Assembly: GCA_029258725.1 (NCBI GenBank)
Contig: JAPDKE010000005.1
Span: 1-44,265 of the forward strand
Length of the DNA: 44,265 bases
Origin: a bacterium
GTDB taxonomy: Bacteria > Hydrothermota > UBA3072 > JAPDKE01
Direction: 5' to 3'
Made by a program: the position numbers and the translations under genes. This document shows, piece after piece, positions 17,121-24,896 of the stretch. The notes below the pieces were generated by a model. That model saw nothing but the letters and a program-made list of their open reading frames with translations, was not told where the DNA came from and made no database searches. Each line of letters begins with the position of its first letter. Within the stretch, counting starts at the first letter, position 1.

Positions 17121-18341
17121 TCAGTATGCAAAGATGAATTTTTCCTCAAGCAGGTTTTCCTTGTAGACACCGACCTTCACCCGCTTCCTTATAAGCCTGT
17201 TCATTGCACTCATGTTTATGAATCTCCCAACGGTTATTGCTCCGCGCACAACATCGTTTTCCAGGATTATCTTGTGATAAACATACTCCTCGGGAATCTC
17301 CTTGACCAGGATTTCATAGTGGGGTTTCTCCGTGAATATGTCACCAACGGAGATGCATGATATCCCGAAGAAGGAAACGGAGTTCATTCCATATCCACCA
17401 ATGTATTCCTTCTTAAAGCCCGCCATGTTGTATCCTGCCGTGTATCCCTGTTCACTCGCCCTTGGCCATACCGCTGAAAGGTTGCTCATCCCGGTTATAA
17501 CGTCCTTTGATTCGGTGACATCTCCTGCTGCGTATATGTTGGGTTCTGTTGTCTGCATGTAGTTGTCAACGATGACCCCTATGTTAACCCTTGCCTCTGT
17601 CCCCTTAAGGAAGTTGAATACAGGTCTCAATCCTGCTGCAAGGATGACAAGCTGGCACGGGATTCTTTCACCATTTGAAAGCCTTGCACCCACTATTTTC
17701 CCATTCACCCTCTCTATCTCATCAACGCTCGTCCTGAGATGGAACTTTATTCCGTTTTCTTCCATCACATGCTGCAGGAACTCACTTGCCCTTGCATCGG
17801 TTGCAAAGGGCATTATTCTCTCAGCAATCTCAACAACGGTAACGTCAAGCCCTCTTATTCTCAGTGCCTCTGCTGATTTGAGCCCTATGAGTCCCGAACC
17901 TATAACCAGAACCTCTTTTGTATCCGGAAGGCAGGAGAGGATTCCCCTTGCATGATCAAGGGAGGTTAAGGGATAAACCCCCTCACCCTCAAGCCCCGGA
18001 ATCGGGAGTTTTACAGGCTTTCTTCCTGTTGCAACGAGCAGGCGGTCGTAGTAAATTTTCTTTCCACTTTTCAGAACAACCCACTGCTTTTTTGAATCAA
18101 CCTCCACAACCTCATCTCCAAGAATGGGCTCAACCCTGTGGTCCCGGTAAAAAGTCTTTGGTCTTATGTATATCCTTTCCTCATCCACCTTTCCTGCAAC
18201 GAGATAGGAAAGGAGCGGTCTGGAATATGGAAGGTATGGTTCATCTGCAATATTCACAATCCTTCCCTTCTCATCCGCCTTTCTTATCGCCTCTATGGCA
18301 TTTACCCCTGCGGCAGAGTTTCCTATAACCACATATTCCAT
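17121..18341 (-). CDS. FAD/NAD(P)-dependent oxidoreductase (paralog A, first gene of the Hdr-Mvh operon)
   Basis: 406 residues. FAD fold YVVIGNSAAGVNAIEAIRK at 3-21, nucleotide fold VLVIGSGLIGLKSAEALR near 145, and YAAGDVTES near 280. Like its tandem paralog, it lacks the redox cysteine (EPYLPYSRPLLSYL). The glutamate in VVEIAER at the end of the second strand predicts NAD(H) specificity. Both share the C-terminal ending (NLLEEKFIFAY here) and many exact segments, such as VWPRASEQG and NMAGF(K/R)KEYIG, so they arose by duplication. As first gene it sits 64 nt downstream of the predicted transcript start, behind a Rex-like operator. Its ribosome site is weak (GGGGGC). Likely role: NADH exchange with the Hdr/Mvh complex (inference from context). 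Confidence 0.82.
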   Translation of the reverse strand: MEYVVIGNSAAGVNAIEAIRKADEKGRIVNIADEPYLPYSRPLLSYLVAGKVDEERIYIRPKTFYRDHRVEPILGDEVVEVDSKKQWVVLKSGKKIYYDRLLVATGRKPVKLPIPGLEGEGVYPLTSLDHARGILSCLPDTKEVLVIGSGLIGLKSAEALRIRGLDVTVVEIAERIMPFATDARASEFLQHVMEENGIKFHLRTSVDEIERVNGKIVGARLSNGERIPCQLVILAAGLRPVFNFLKGTEARVNIGVIVDNYMQTTEPNIYAAGDVTESKDVITGMSNLSAVWPRASEQGYTAGYNMAGFKKEYIGGYGMNSVSFFGISCISVGDIFTEKPHYEILVKEIPEEYVYHKIILENDVVRGAITVGRFINMSAMNRLIRKRVKVGVYKENLLEEKFIFAY

Positions 18342-18371
18342 GATACGCCCCCAGGTTTGTTTATTTTTTCA

Positions 18372-18395
18372 CCCACTTCCCTCTGTGGAAAGGGG
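18372..18395 (-). other. Possible hairpin in the 5' leader of the Hdr-Mvh operon
   Basis: On the minus strand CCCCTTTCC and GGGAAGTGGG can pair around a 5-nt loop, with one mismatch and one G-T pair. It lies between the predicted transcript start (about 18405) and the ATG at 18341. It is followed by A-rich rather than U-rich sequence, so it does not look like a terminator. It may protect the 5' end or be incidental. Confidence 0.3.
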
Positions 18396-18413
18396 TTGTG
18401 CTTTTTTTCACAA
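18396..18413. promoter_or_regulatory. Rex-like operator over the Hdr-Mvh promoter
   Basis: TTGTGCTTTTTTTCACAA matches the established Rex consensus TTGTGA-N6-TCACAA at 11 of 12 fixed positions, in an inverted repeat with the correct 8-nt spacing between TTGTG and CACAA. It overlaps the downstream end of the predicted -10 box and covers the start-site region, the expected place for a repressor. Rex is released by NADH, so binding here would couple the operon to the NADH/NAD+ ratio. No rex gene lies in this window. Site identification is by pattern, function is inference. Confidence 0.7.
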
Positions 18414-18440
18414 TGTAAACCATGATGGAATTTTTGTCAA
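18412..18440 (-). promoter_or_regulatory. Sigma70-like promoter of the 11-gene Hdr-Mvh operon
   Basis: On the minus strand TTGACA (18440-18435) is followed after exactly 17 nt by TACATT (18417-18412). The predicted start is near 18405, giving a leader of about 64 nt. All eleven downstream genes to 6646 are spaced by at most 11 nt or overlap, so this is the only evident promoter for the operon. Confidence 0.72.
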
Positions 18441-18456
18441 GGGGTTTATCCACTAT

Positions 18457-19845
18457 TTAACTTCCGTAAAAAAGAAGGTAAATACCGAAGAAGAGGAAAA
18501 GGAGAAAGGTCAAAAACTTCACAGGGACCACATTTCTTTTGAGAAGGGAGTTCATTCTCTCCTGGGTGGTCCCTGCATAGGCAAGTAAGAATACAAAAAC
18601 AAGTGGAAGGATAAAGCAGAGGTTGTATACAAGGAGGAAGAATATTGCCCTGGTGCGGAGTCCAGGGGTTGAGGACACGTATGCAATGGTCGGGAAGTAA
18701 ACCTGACCCGTGCAGGAAAATTCAAAAAGGGAAACAAAAAATCCCATGAGAAAGGAGGGGAGAATCACTCCTGCCTTCCCGTACCTTCTTATACTCTCCT
18801 TTGCTTTTTCCCTCATCGCCTCGGGAAGTTTCAGGACCATATCCTCCACCCTCCCGCTTTTTGCAAGATAAAAGTCCCTGAGGGAGAGGGCAGCAAGAAC
18901 AAGAGTCCCTGCACCAAGGATGCGGTAGAATATGATGGATGCAATTTTCATGGATGAGAGAAAGTGTATTATCCTGAACAGGAAAACACCTATGAGAAAA
19001 TAGGTTATGAAAACTGCAAGGATAAAGAACGCACCACAGGAAAGCAACTCCTCCCTTCTTCTTCCCCTTATGGAAAGATAGGTTACAAGGAATATAATGG
19101 TTGCAAAAGCACAGGGATTCAGTCCATCAAGCAATCCTGCAAATGCAACCCCAAGAACCCCGAAGGTTTTGAATCTCTCAATGATACTCTCTTCTCCTTT
19201 TTCAAGTCTCTTCCAGAAGGGAGATGCTCCCTTCTTTCCAAGGAACTCAAGTATTTTTCCAAGGGTATCACCCTTCAATTCAAAAAGATAGAATTTATCA
19301 ACAATAAGGACAGGAACAAGCAATCTCTCCTTTTCCGGAACCCCGATGGAATCCTCTATTGCCTCAAGCAGAGCCATGTTGTCCCCCTCATATAAATTGT
19401 ACCGGTGGACCCTGAATCCCTTATATGTCCTTTCATAATACCTCAATCCATGTTCAAACCTGTCACACTCAGCACACCTTGGGTTGTAAAAATAGGCTGC
19501 ATGAACCTCATGTTCAAGGACATACCTCTCCCTCTTTCCTTTCCTCCATTCTGTCTCCTCAACCCCGCGCTCAAGCAGGGGAACAAGTTTTTGGGCTATC
19601 TCCCTTTCATTTCCCAGGATATGGCTTCCTATCACCATCACCGGGAGGGAATTATCGTAATCCTGGAATTTTTTCTCTATCTCCATCAAAAGTTGCATAT
19701 TTTCAGGGGTATCAACGGGAAGATACTCAACCTCAAGGTGATATTTTTTAATAACCGGAGGCAAAAATTTCTCCTTTATCTCCACACACACCGAACACTC
19801 AGGGGAGTAGAAGAAGAGGGCACGGATTGAGAGGAGAAATATCAT
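18457..19845 (-). CDS. Thioredoxin-thioredoxin-CcdA fusion membrane protein (DsbD/ScsB-like)
   Basis: 462 residues. Two thioredoxin-like domains come first: one with CSVC (C17, C20) in FFYSPECSVC, the other with CAEC near residue 136 (AYFYNPRCAEC). The C-terminal half is a CcdA/DsbD-type membrane domain of about six segments with the family cysteines in DGLNPCAFATIIFL and EFSCTGQVYFP. Such proteins move reducing equivalents across the inner membrane through dithiol exchange. In DsbD the order is different, so this is an unusual architecture. The hydrophobic N-terminus (MIFLLSI) is very short because the first thioredoxin fold starts at once, so the side of the membrane for the thioredoxin domains is unclear. 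The ATG overlaps the apgM stop by 4 nt. Last gene of the arsR operon. Confidence 0.8.
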   Translation of the reverse strand: MIFLLSIRALFFYSPECSVCVEIKEKFLPPVIKKYHLEVEYLPVDTPENMQLLMEIEKKFQDYDNSLPVMVIGSHILGNEREIAQKLVPLLERGVEETEWRKGKRERYVLEHEVHAAYFYNPRCAECDRFEHGLRYYERTYKGFRVHRYNLYEGDNMALLEAIEDSIGVPEKERLLVPVLIVDKFYLFELKGDTLGKILEFLGKKGASPFWKRLEKGEESIIERFKTFGVLGVAFAGLLDGLNPCAFATIIFLVTYLSIRGRRREELLSCGAFFILAVFITYFLIGVFLFRIIHFLSSMKIASIIFYRILGAGTLVLAALSLRDFYLAKSGRVEDMVLKLPEAMREKAKESIRRYGKAGVILPSFLMGFFVSLFEFSCTGQVYFPTIAYVSSTPGLRTRAIFFLLVYNLCFILPLVFVFLLAYAGTTQERMNSLLKRNVVPVKFLTFLLFLFFGIYLLFYGS

Positions 19846-21047
19846 GCCCCAAACTTGTCAAGCCTCCCTGCATGGGCAAGGAGAAGGGAGGTTACATATA
19901 ATGCAGGGAACCTGCCCAGGATTCCCTTTGCACACTCCCTTTCGGTAAATGCCCTTGCATCGTCCGGGAGTGCAAACCCGGAGTGCAGGATAAACGGGAC
20001 AGGATGCCAGGAGTGGCTGCGCATGAGTGCAGGGGTTGAATGGTCCCCGGTCACGGCAAAAACATCAGGAGAAAGTGAGAGAATCTCAGGGATTATCCTG
20101 TCAACCTCCTCAAGCATGTGAACCTTTCCATCAAAGTTTCCATCCTCACCGTATGAATCTGTCTTTTTCACATGGAGATAGAAGTAATCGTATCTCTGCC
20201 AGAGTTCGCGGAGTGTGTGAACAAGGTCCTGCGGGGTCTCTCCCGCAGGATAAACCTCCATTCCAACCAGTCTTGCAAGCCCCCGATACATGGGATAGGT
20301 TGCAATACCGCATGCCTTTATTTTATACGTATCGGGGAAAAGGGGGATGTCGGGCATTCCTGAAAATCCACGCAAAAGGACGAAGTTTGCGGGTTTCTCA
20401 TTCTTCAGTATCTCCCTCACCCTTGAGAGAAACTCATTCACAACCCGTGCGGTTTTCTCCCCTTCCGGGGCGGTTGCCCTGCATGAAAGAACCCTTTCTT
20501 TTTCCTTGTGAGGGTCCGTATCCGTTACCCTATCAGAGAGCCCTGGTCCCCTTAAAAGGAGAACGAACCTGTGTTCCCTTCCGCTTTTTAAAATCACCTC
20601 AACATCCTCTATTCTTTCTATTTTACTTTTCAGGCGTTCTATCAATTCTCTGTTCTTCTCAGTCGGTATCCTTCCTGCCCTTCGGTCAACAACCACATCT
20701 CCCTCAACCGTGCAGAAGTTTCCCCTTGCGGTTACATCCCCTCCCTTAACCTCAAGGTCAACACCGAGAGCCTCAAGTATTCCCCTTCCTATGTTGTACT
20801 TTATGGGATGATAACCAAAAAGGGCAAGGTGCCCTGGACCGCTTCCAGGGGTAAGCCCTGGAAATACCGGTTCAATCAATCCGCATGAACTCTCCCGTGC
20901 GAGTTTATCAAGTTCTGGAATGTCTGCTCTTTCAAGTTCTGTCTTTCCATTAACGGGAAGACCACCAACCCCGTCTATAACAAGCAGGACTATCTTTGTT
21001 TTTCCTTCCTTCACAATCTCCTTCAGGACAGGAATTGGGTCAATCAT
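19842..21047 (-). CDS. apgM: 2,3-bisphosphoglycerate-independent phosphoglycerate mutase, archaeal type (ApgM)
   Basis: 401 residues, the usual ApgM size. Alkaline-phosphatase-superfamily motifs are visible: KIVLLVIDGVGGLP (metal-binding Asp), TPGSGPGHLALFGYHP (region of the phosphorylated residue), DTDPHKE, and VTGDHSTPALMRSHSWHPVP (metal ligands Asp and His). It interconverts 3- and 2-phosphoglycerate in glycolysis or gluconeogenesis. Its placement between a TPR protein and a CcdA fusion behind arsR-radical SAM genes is odd for a glycolytic enzyme; it may have been co-opted, but nothing in the sequence shows another substrate. It overlaps both neighbours by 4 nt. Confidence 0.88.
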   Translation of the reverse strand: MIDPIPVLKEIVKEGKTKIVLLVIDGVGGLPVNGKTELERADIPELDKLARESSCGLIEPVFPGLTPGSGPGHLALFGYHPIKYNIGRGILEALGVDLEVKGGDVTARGNFCTVEGDVVVDRRAGRIPTEKNRELIERLKSKIERIEDVEVILKSGREHRFVLLLRGPGLSDRVTDTDPHKEKERVLSCRATAPEGEKTARVVNEFLSRVREILKNEKPANFVLLRGFSGMPDIPLFPDTYKIKACGIATYPMYRGLARLVGMEVYPAGETPQDLVHTLRELWQRYDYFYLHVKKTDSYGEDGNFDGKVHMLEEVDRIIPEILSLSPDVFAVTGDHSTPALMRSHSWHPVPFILHSGFALPDDARAFTERECAKGILGRFPALYVTSLLLAHAGRLDKFGA

Positions 21048-21721
21048 AGCTCCTCCAGGAGTTTCAATGCCTCCGGTCTGTCCTCAAGATAAAAATCCGC
21101 AGGATGCGTTGGTTTTTCAACCGAAAGGCATCTCTCAAGAACCTCCTTCGCAAGCTCTTTTTTCTTTTTCTTCATATAGCACTTTGCAAGCCCTATGTAT
21201 GCCTTTGTGTAGTTTGGATCTATCCTGAGGGCATCCTTGTAGTACTCAATTGCCTTATCCACACTCCCACCTGCAAATCCCGGAAGTTCGTAGTAGATTG
21301 AGGCAAGTAAAAGTCTTGCACCAACATGAAGGGAATCAAGGGAAAGAACAGTCTCTGCCTCCCTTTTCAGGTCATCAACCATAAACAGGGATCTCAAAAC
21401 CCCTTTCTCCTTCCCCATCCTCCCCATGTTCACCGCATAGAAGAAGTGGGCCTCTGGATTTCTCGGATTTATCTCCATTGCCTTTTTCGCATACTCCATT
21501 CCCTGCTCGTAGAGTTTTATCCTCTCCTTTTTATCCTTCATCTTCTTCGCACGCTTGTAGCACATGAAGGAAAATCTCCAGAGGACCTCATCCTGGGGAA
21601 TTCCTTCCTTTCCGAGCATCTCCCCGAGGAGGCTTTCCGCCCTCACAATCGCAAGCGTATCCACATGCCTTATATCGTAAAGAGAATCAACAACGTGAAA
21701 GAAGGAAAGAAGAAAAATCAC
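21044..21721 (-). CDS. Exported TPR-repeat protein
   Basis: 225 residues if started at the GTG at 21721, which overlaps the upstream stop (GTGA) and gives the signal-peptide-like start VIFLLSFFHVVDSL. The frame is open to 21790, but that longer start lies deep inside the radical SAM gene. Residues about 70-220 contain TPR helices: KLYEQGMEYAKKAMEINPRNPEAHFFYA and, near 165-205, DKAIEYYKDALRIDPNYTKAYIGLAKCYMK (each shown in part of a longer repeat). TPR proteins serve as protein-binding scaffolds. It resembles RMD1-type exported TPR proteins in outline, but no specific partner can be named. Confidence 0.7.
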   Translation of the reverse strand: MIFLLSFFHVVDSLYDIRHVDTLAIVRAESLLGEMLGKEGIPQDEVLWRFSFMCYKRAKKMKDKKERIKLYEQGMEYAKKAMEINPRNPEAHFFYAVNMGRMGKEKGVLRSLFMVDDLKREAETVLSLDSLHVGARLLLASIYYELPGFAGGSVDKAIEYYKDALRIDPNYTKAYIGLAKCYMKKKKKELAKEVLERCLSVEKPTHPADFYLEDRPEALKLLEEL

Positions 21722-23172
21722 TTCTTTACCCCTGCAAGTTCTGGCTCTATGTAGTGCTTCTTCCACACCTCCTCGGTTATTCCCTTCCACTTCTTATCGT
21801 ACTCAATCATTCCTTTGTGATAGACCCTGTCGTGCATCGCCTGACGTGCATCCTCATCTATGGGATATGGCTTGCATTTCATGAGAACCTCAACGAATTT
21901 GTCGTGATTGTCCCTTATGAAGCATGGAGCAAGCCAGTTTCCATGCTCATGGGGTGGTTTTGCGTATCCATACTCATCCTGCCACTTCCTTATCTCCCTG
22001 AAGAATTCGGAGTTGAGAACATCCATGAGGGTCCCGCCCTTCTTGTAAATCTCAACTATGTTATCCACCGCATAGGGAACAAAAACGCATGGAGCAACAT
22101 CACCATCCCAGTTTATGTAGAAGTATCCTCCTGCCCTTCCTGCTGCAATGCATCCATCGGATGAGGTTGCAGAGTTCCAGAAATCTGCAAGGAATATGCA
22201 CTTTTCCCTCACAAGCTTCCACTCCCATTCAAACAGCTTCCAGCGCTGTTCAGGTGTGGGCATGAGGTCGAGGGTGTATCCCCTTCCTATGGGCATGTAC
22301 TGGAATATCCATGCATAGAGGGCTCCCATCTTTTCAAAGTAGAAGTCCATGAACTCATCGCTCATTATAACATCCACGTTGTACCTGTGTGCGGTTATGG
22401 AGATTCCAAAGGGAACTCCGTACTTTCTCAGGTTTTCCATTGCCCTGATTATCGCATCAAAAACCCCCTTTCCCCTGCGCTCGTCCGTTTCTTTTCTCAG
22501 TCCCTCAACCGAAATTGCAGGGGTAACATTTCCCAGGTCTGACATCCTTTCTGCAACACTGTCCTTTATAAGAGTTCCGTTTGTGTACATGAGGAAGTAA
22601 CAGTCCTGGTGCTTCTCATAGATATCAAGTATTCCCTTTCCATCACTCCTGTAAAGTAAGGGCTCACCACCGGAGATAACGAAGAAGTTCATTCCCCATC
22701 CTTCCTTCGCCTCCCTTATAATTCTATCAAGAACATCCCAGGGGAGTTTGTTGTCAAACGAGGCCTCGGATGCGGCATAACATCCTGTGCACTTGAGATT
22801 GCATGCCTTTCCAGGGCTTATCGTCATAAAGAGAGGGGGTCTGTATCCGTGCTCCTCCACAAACTTCTTTCTTTTATAAAAACCGCCGAAGAAAACATTT
22901 CCAAGGAAGATATCTATGAGTCCCCTTGTTGCCTTTTTTGAGGCAAGCCCCCGCCTTATAGCCCAGTCTATCCTCCTCAAAAGTGCCCTTCCCATATAGT
23001 ACTTATCCTCCTGAACCTTCCTTGGTCTCCCGTAGGGATTGGCAAGGGTAAGGTCCCGATACATCCGGTATTCTATCTGTTTTATGAGAAACCTTCTCAC
23101 AGCGTCATTTCTCACTGCTGCATCGGTAAGGGAAAGCAAAAACTTGACGGTCATGTCCTTTACGATTTCCAT
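21718..23172 (-). CDS. Radical SAM protein with SPASM-like C-terminus (second of a pair)
   Basis: 484 residues. A 115-residue N-terminal helical extension precedes the radical SAM core with C124-x3-C128-x2-C131 (ACNLKCTGCYAAS) and the SAM-binding FFVISGGEPLLY. C-terminal cysteines in SSDGCIAAG, GDVAPCVFVP and NWLAPCFIRD could hold an auxiliary cluster in a reduced SPASM/twitch arrangement. GGAGGAG precedes the ATG at 23172, and the start overlaps the upstream radical SAM gene by 13 nt. Enzymes of this class often modify peptides or make cofactors; no substrate peptide gene is visible here. The pair probably acts together. Confidence 0.82.
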   Translation of the reverse strand: MEIVKDMTVKFLLSLTDAAVRNDAVRRFLIKQIEYRMYRDLTLANPYGRPRKVQEDKYYMGRALLRRIDWAIRRGLASKKATRGLIDIFLGNVFFGGFYKRKKFVEEHGYRPPLFMTISPGKACNLKCTGCYAASEASFDNKLPWDVLDRIIREAKEGWGMNFFVISGGEPLLYRSDGKGILDIYEKHQDCYFLMYTNGTLIKDSVAERMSDLGNVTPAISVEGLRKETDERRGKGVFDAIIRAMENLRKYGVPFGISITAHRYNVDVIMSDEFMDFYFEKMGALYAWIFQYMPIGRGYTLDLMPTPEQRWKLFEWEWKLVREKCIFLADFWNSATSSDGCIAAGRAGGYFYINWDGDVAPCVFVPYAVDNIVEIYKKGGTLMDVLNSEFFREIRKWQDEYGYAKPPHEHGNWLAPCFIRDNHDKFVEVLMKCKPYPIDEDARQAMHDRVYHKGMIEYDKKWKGITEEVWKKHYIEPELAGVKK

Positions 23173-24602
23173 GCAAACTCCTCCTTCTTTTCTCTGAGTT
23201 CATAGTAAAGCTCCCTTGTAAACATGCACTCAGGGTCTGGACCCATCAGGTTTCCGGTGTAAACAAGAGCCCTTGCCCTGCATCCACCACATACGGCAAG
23301 GTAAGGACAGTCACACTCCGTCTCCTCCCTTCTTTTCAGCTGCTGCATTGCCGGATGTTCATCCCAGAGGTAATCAAAGGAATCCTCAAGGATGTTGCCT
23401 ATGCTGAGGTCGGGCATGTAAACGCATGGGGTTACGGTTCCATCGGGCTGGATTGTGAAATAGCACCTTCCGGCCCCACATCCACCGATTACATCCGCAA
23501 TAACCCCAAGTTCTTTCACCTTAAGGTCTGCATAGTGAGCAAGAACGATGGATGGGGCGTTGTGCATCTTGCAGTATGCACCGAAGGCAGGAGACGTTGT
23601 TGCAACCACATGGTGTCCTGCATCAAGCTCATCATACATCCACTTCCAGAGTTCCTCCCTTTCCTCAGGTGTCGGGTCATTTTCCATATCTCCCCTGCCA
23701 ACAGGTATGAAGTTGTAAACTATCACCTTGTAAGCCCCGAGTTCCTTCCTGAGTTTGAGAATCCCCGGGAACTCTTTATGGTTCCATCTCATGTGGGTGT
23801 ATGCGATGCAGGTTATAACACCAGCATCTATCAGGTTTTTTATCCCCTGAATGGACCTCTCCCACATCCCCGGAACTCCTCTGAAGGAATCATGTTTTTC
23901 CGGAGATGCGGCGTCAATTGAAACCTGAACATATCCAAATCCAATATCGGCTATTTTTCTTGCAACCTCCCTGGTTATCAGGGTCCCGTTGGTTGCTATT
24001 GAAAGATATATCCCCTTCTCCTTTGCATAAGCAGCAACATCAAAGAACTCAGGTCTTATGAGAGGCTCTCCCCCGGAGAAGAAAAGGGAAGGTATGTCCC
24101 TCTCTGCAATTATGTCAACCACCTTAAATTTCTCCTCGGTTGTGAGCTCCCTCACCTGTGGCTTTCCACGCAGAACCCCGGCATCCTGATAACAGTGCTT
24201 GCATCTCAGGTTACACTGATTCGTGAAGTTCCACACTATCATCAGGGGGTCGGCAAAAGCCTGGGGTGTTCCAAGACCGTATTTTTCAAGAGACCTTATT
24301 GCATTTCTGAATATCTTCCTTATGGTTGGATGTTTCAGTTCCTTCCTGAAGGTCTCGTGGTCCCTGTTGAAAGACCTTCTTATAACATCAAGCAGTTTAA
24401 AAACAGGATAGTATCTTATCTTCCATGCTGGTGGAATGCTGTTGTCCGCATATGCATCAAGCAGTTCCTCAAATAGGTATTTTCCATTATTCGTCTTCGT
24501 CGTCAGGACCTTCTTCATGAGTGACTTTGAAAGGCTGGAGTCAAGCACCCTTTTGAGCCTTGCCACATCAAACCTTGTCCTGGATACGACCCAGAGTCCC
24601 AT
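23160..24602 (-). CDS. Radical SAM/SPASM protein (first of a pair)
   Basis: 480 residues. A roughly 115-residue N-terminal extension is followed by the radical SAM motif C130-x3-C134-x2-C137 (NQCNLRCKHCYQDAG) and SLFFSGGEPLIRPE. The C-terminus is a full SPASM domain with CGAGRCYFTIQPDG, TPCVYMP, CDCPYLAVCGGCRARA and PDPEC, which normally binds two auxiliary [4Fe-4S] clusters. Relatives include heme d1/AhbC-D-like and peptide-maturing enzymes, so the reaction cannot be named. AAGGAGGT precedes the ATG, 14 nt after the arsR stop. The similar length and extension in the next gene suggest duplication and division of labour. Confidence 0.82.
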   Translation of the reverse strand: MGLWVVSRTRFDVARLKRVLDSSLSKSLMKKVLTTKTNNGKYLFEELLDAYADNSIPPAWKIRYYPVFKLLDVIRRSFNRDHETFRKELKHPTIRKIFRNAIRSLEKYGLGTPQAFADPLMIVWNFTNQCNLRCKHCYQDAGVLRGKPQVRELTTEEKFKVVDIIAERDIPSLFFSGGEPLIRPEFFDVAAYAKEKGIYLSIATNGTLITREVARKIADIGFGYVQVSIDAASPEKHDSFRGVPGMWERSIQGIKNLIDAGVITCIAYTHMRWNHKEFPGILKLRKELGAYKVIVYNFIPVGRGDMENDPTPEEREELWKWMYDELDAGHHVVATTSPAFGAYCKMHNAPSIVLAHYADLKVKELGVIADVIGGCGAGRCYFTIQPDGTVTPCVYMPDLSIGNILEDSFDYLWDEHPAMQQLKRREETECDCPYLAVCGGCRARALVYTGNLMGPDPECMFTRELYYELREKKEEFAWKS

Positions 24603-24615
24603 AATTTACCTCCTT

Positions 24616-24873
24616 TTACTCGTCAAAAACAATTTCCTTTGCGATGCATCTCAGTAACTCCCGGTTGAGGGAATAAAGAACAGACTGTCTGTATCTCCGT
24701 GAGATAACAAGCCCCACCTGCGAAAGAACCTTGAGGTGGTGTGATATGGTGGGCTGGGTGAGTCTGAACCTGGATACGATGGCAGAGACAGACTTCTCCC
24801 CACCCGCAAGAAACTTTAAAATCTCAAGCCTTGTTTTTGAGGACAGTGCCTTGAAGATTTTCTCCAGTTCCAT
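24616..24873 (-). CDS. ArsR-family winged-helix transcriptional regulator
   Basis: 85 residues, near the minimum for the family. The fold is visible as IFKALSSKTRLEILKFL, then a recognition helix LTQPTISHHLKVLSQVGLV and the wing ISRRYRQSVLYSL. The classical CxC metal motif in the recognition region is absent and the only cysteine is C76, so it is not a canonical arsenic or zinc sensor; it may sense redox state or act through a partner. It has no obvious ribosome site although its predicted leader is only about 17 nt. It is the first gene before the radical SAM pair, and the palindrome just upstream is a likely autoregulatory operator. Confidence 0.87.
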   Translation of the reverse strand: MELEKIFKALSSKTRLEILKFLAGGEKSVSAIVSRFRLTQPTISHHLKVLSQVGLVISRRYRQSVLYSLNRELLRCIAKEIVFDE

Positions 24874-24878
24874 GGTTA

Positions 24879-24896
24879 TATAGATGGTTTTCTATA
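24879..24896. promoter_or_regulatory. Palindromic operator candidate for the ArsR-type regulator
   Basis: TATAGATGGTTTTCTATA is an inverted repeat with 6-nt arms TATAGA/TCTATA around 6 nt. It lies directly downstream of the -10 box, over the predicted transcript start, and 5 nt before the regulator's ATG. ArsR-type repressors bind such AT-rich imperfect palindromes. Confidence 0.55.

Noticed and set aside
6646-18341. Archaeal (methanogen) origin of the window
   Set aside because: The Hdr/Mvh genes suggested it, but sigma70-type promoters, T9SS-like sorting domains, RsmB, PASTA domains and bacterial TadA point to a bacterium. Old transfer of the operon remains possible.
15891-18341. CoA-disulfide reductase or NADH oxidase function of the paralogous flavoproteins
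   Set aside because: The redox-active cysteine expected around residue 43 is absent in both.
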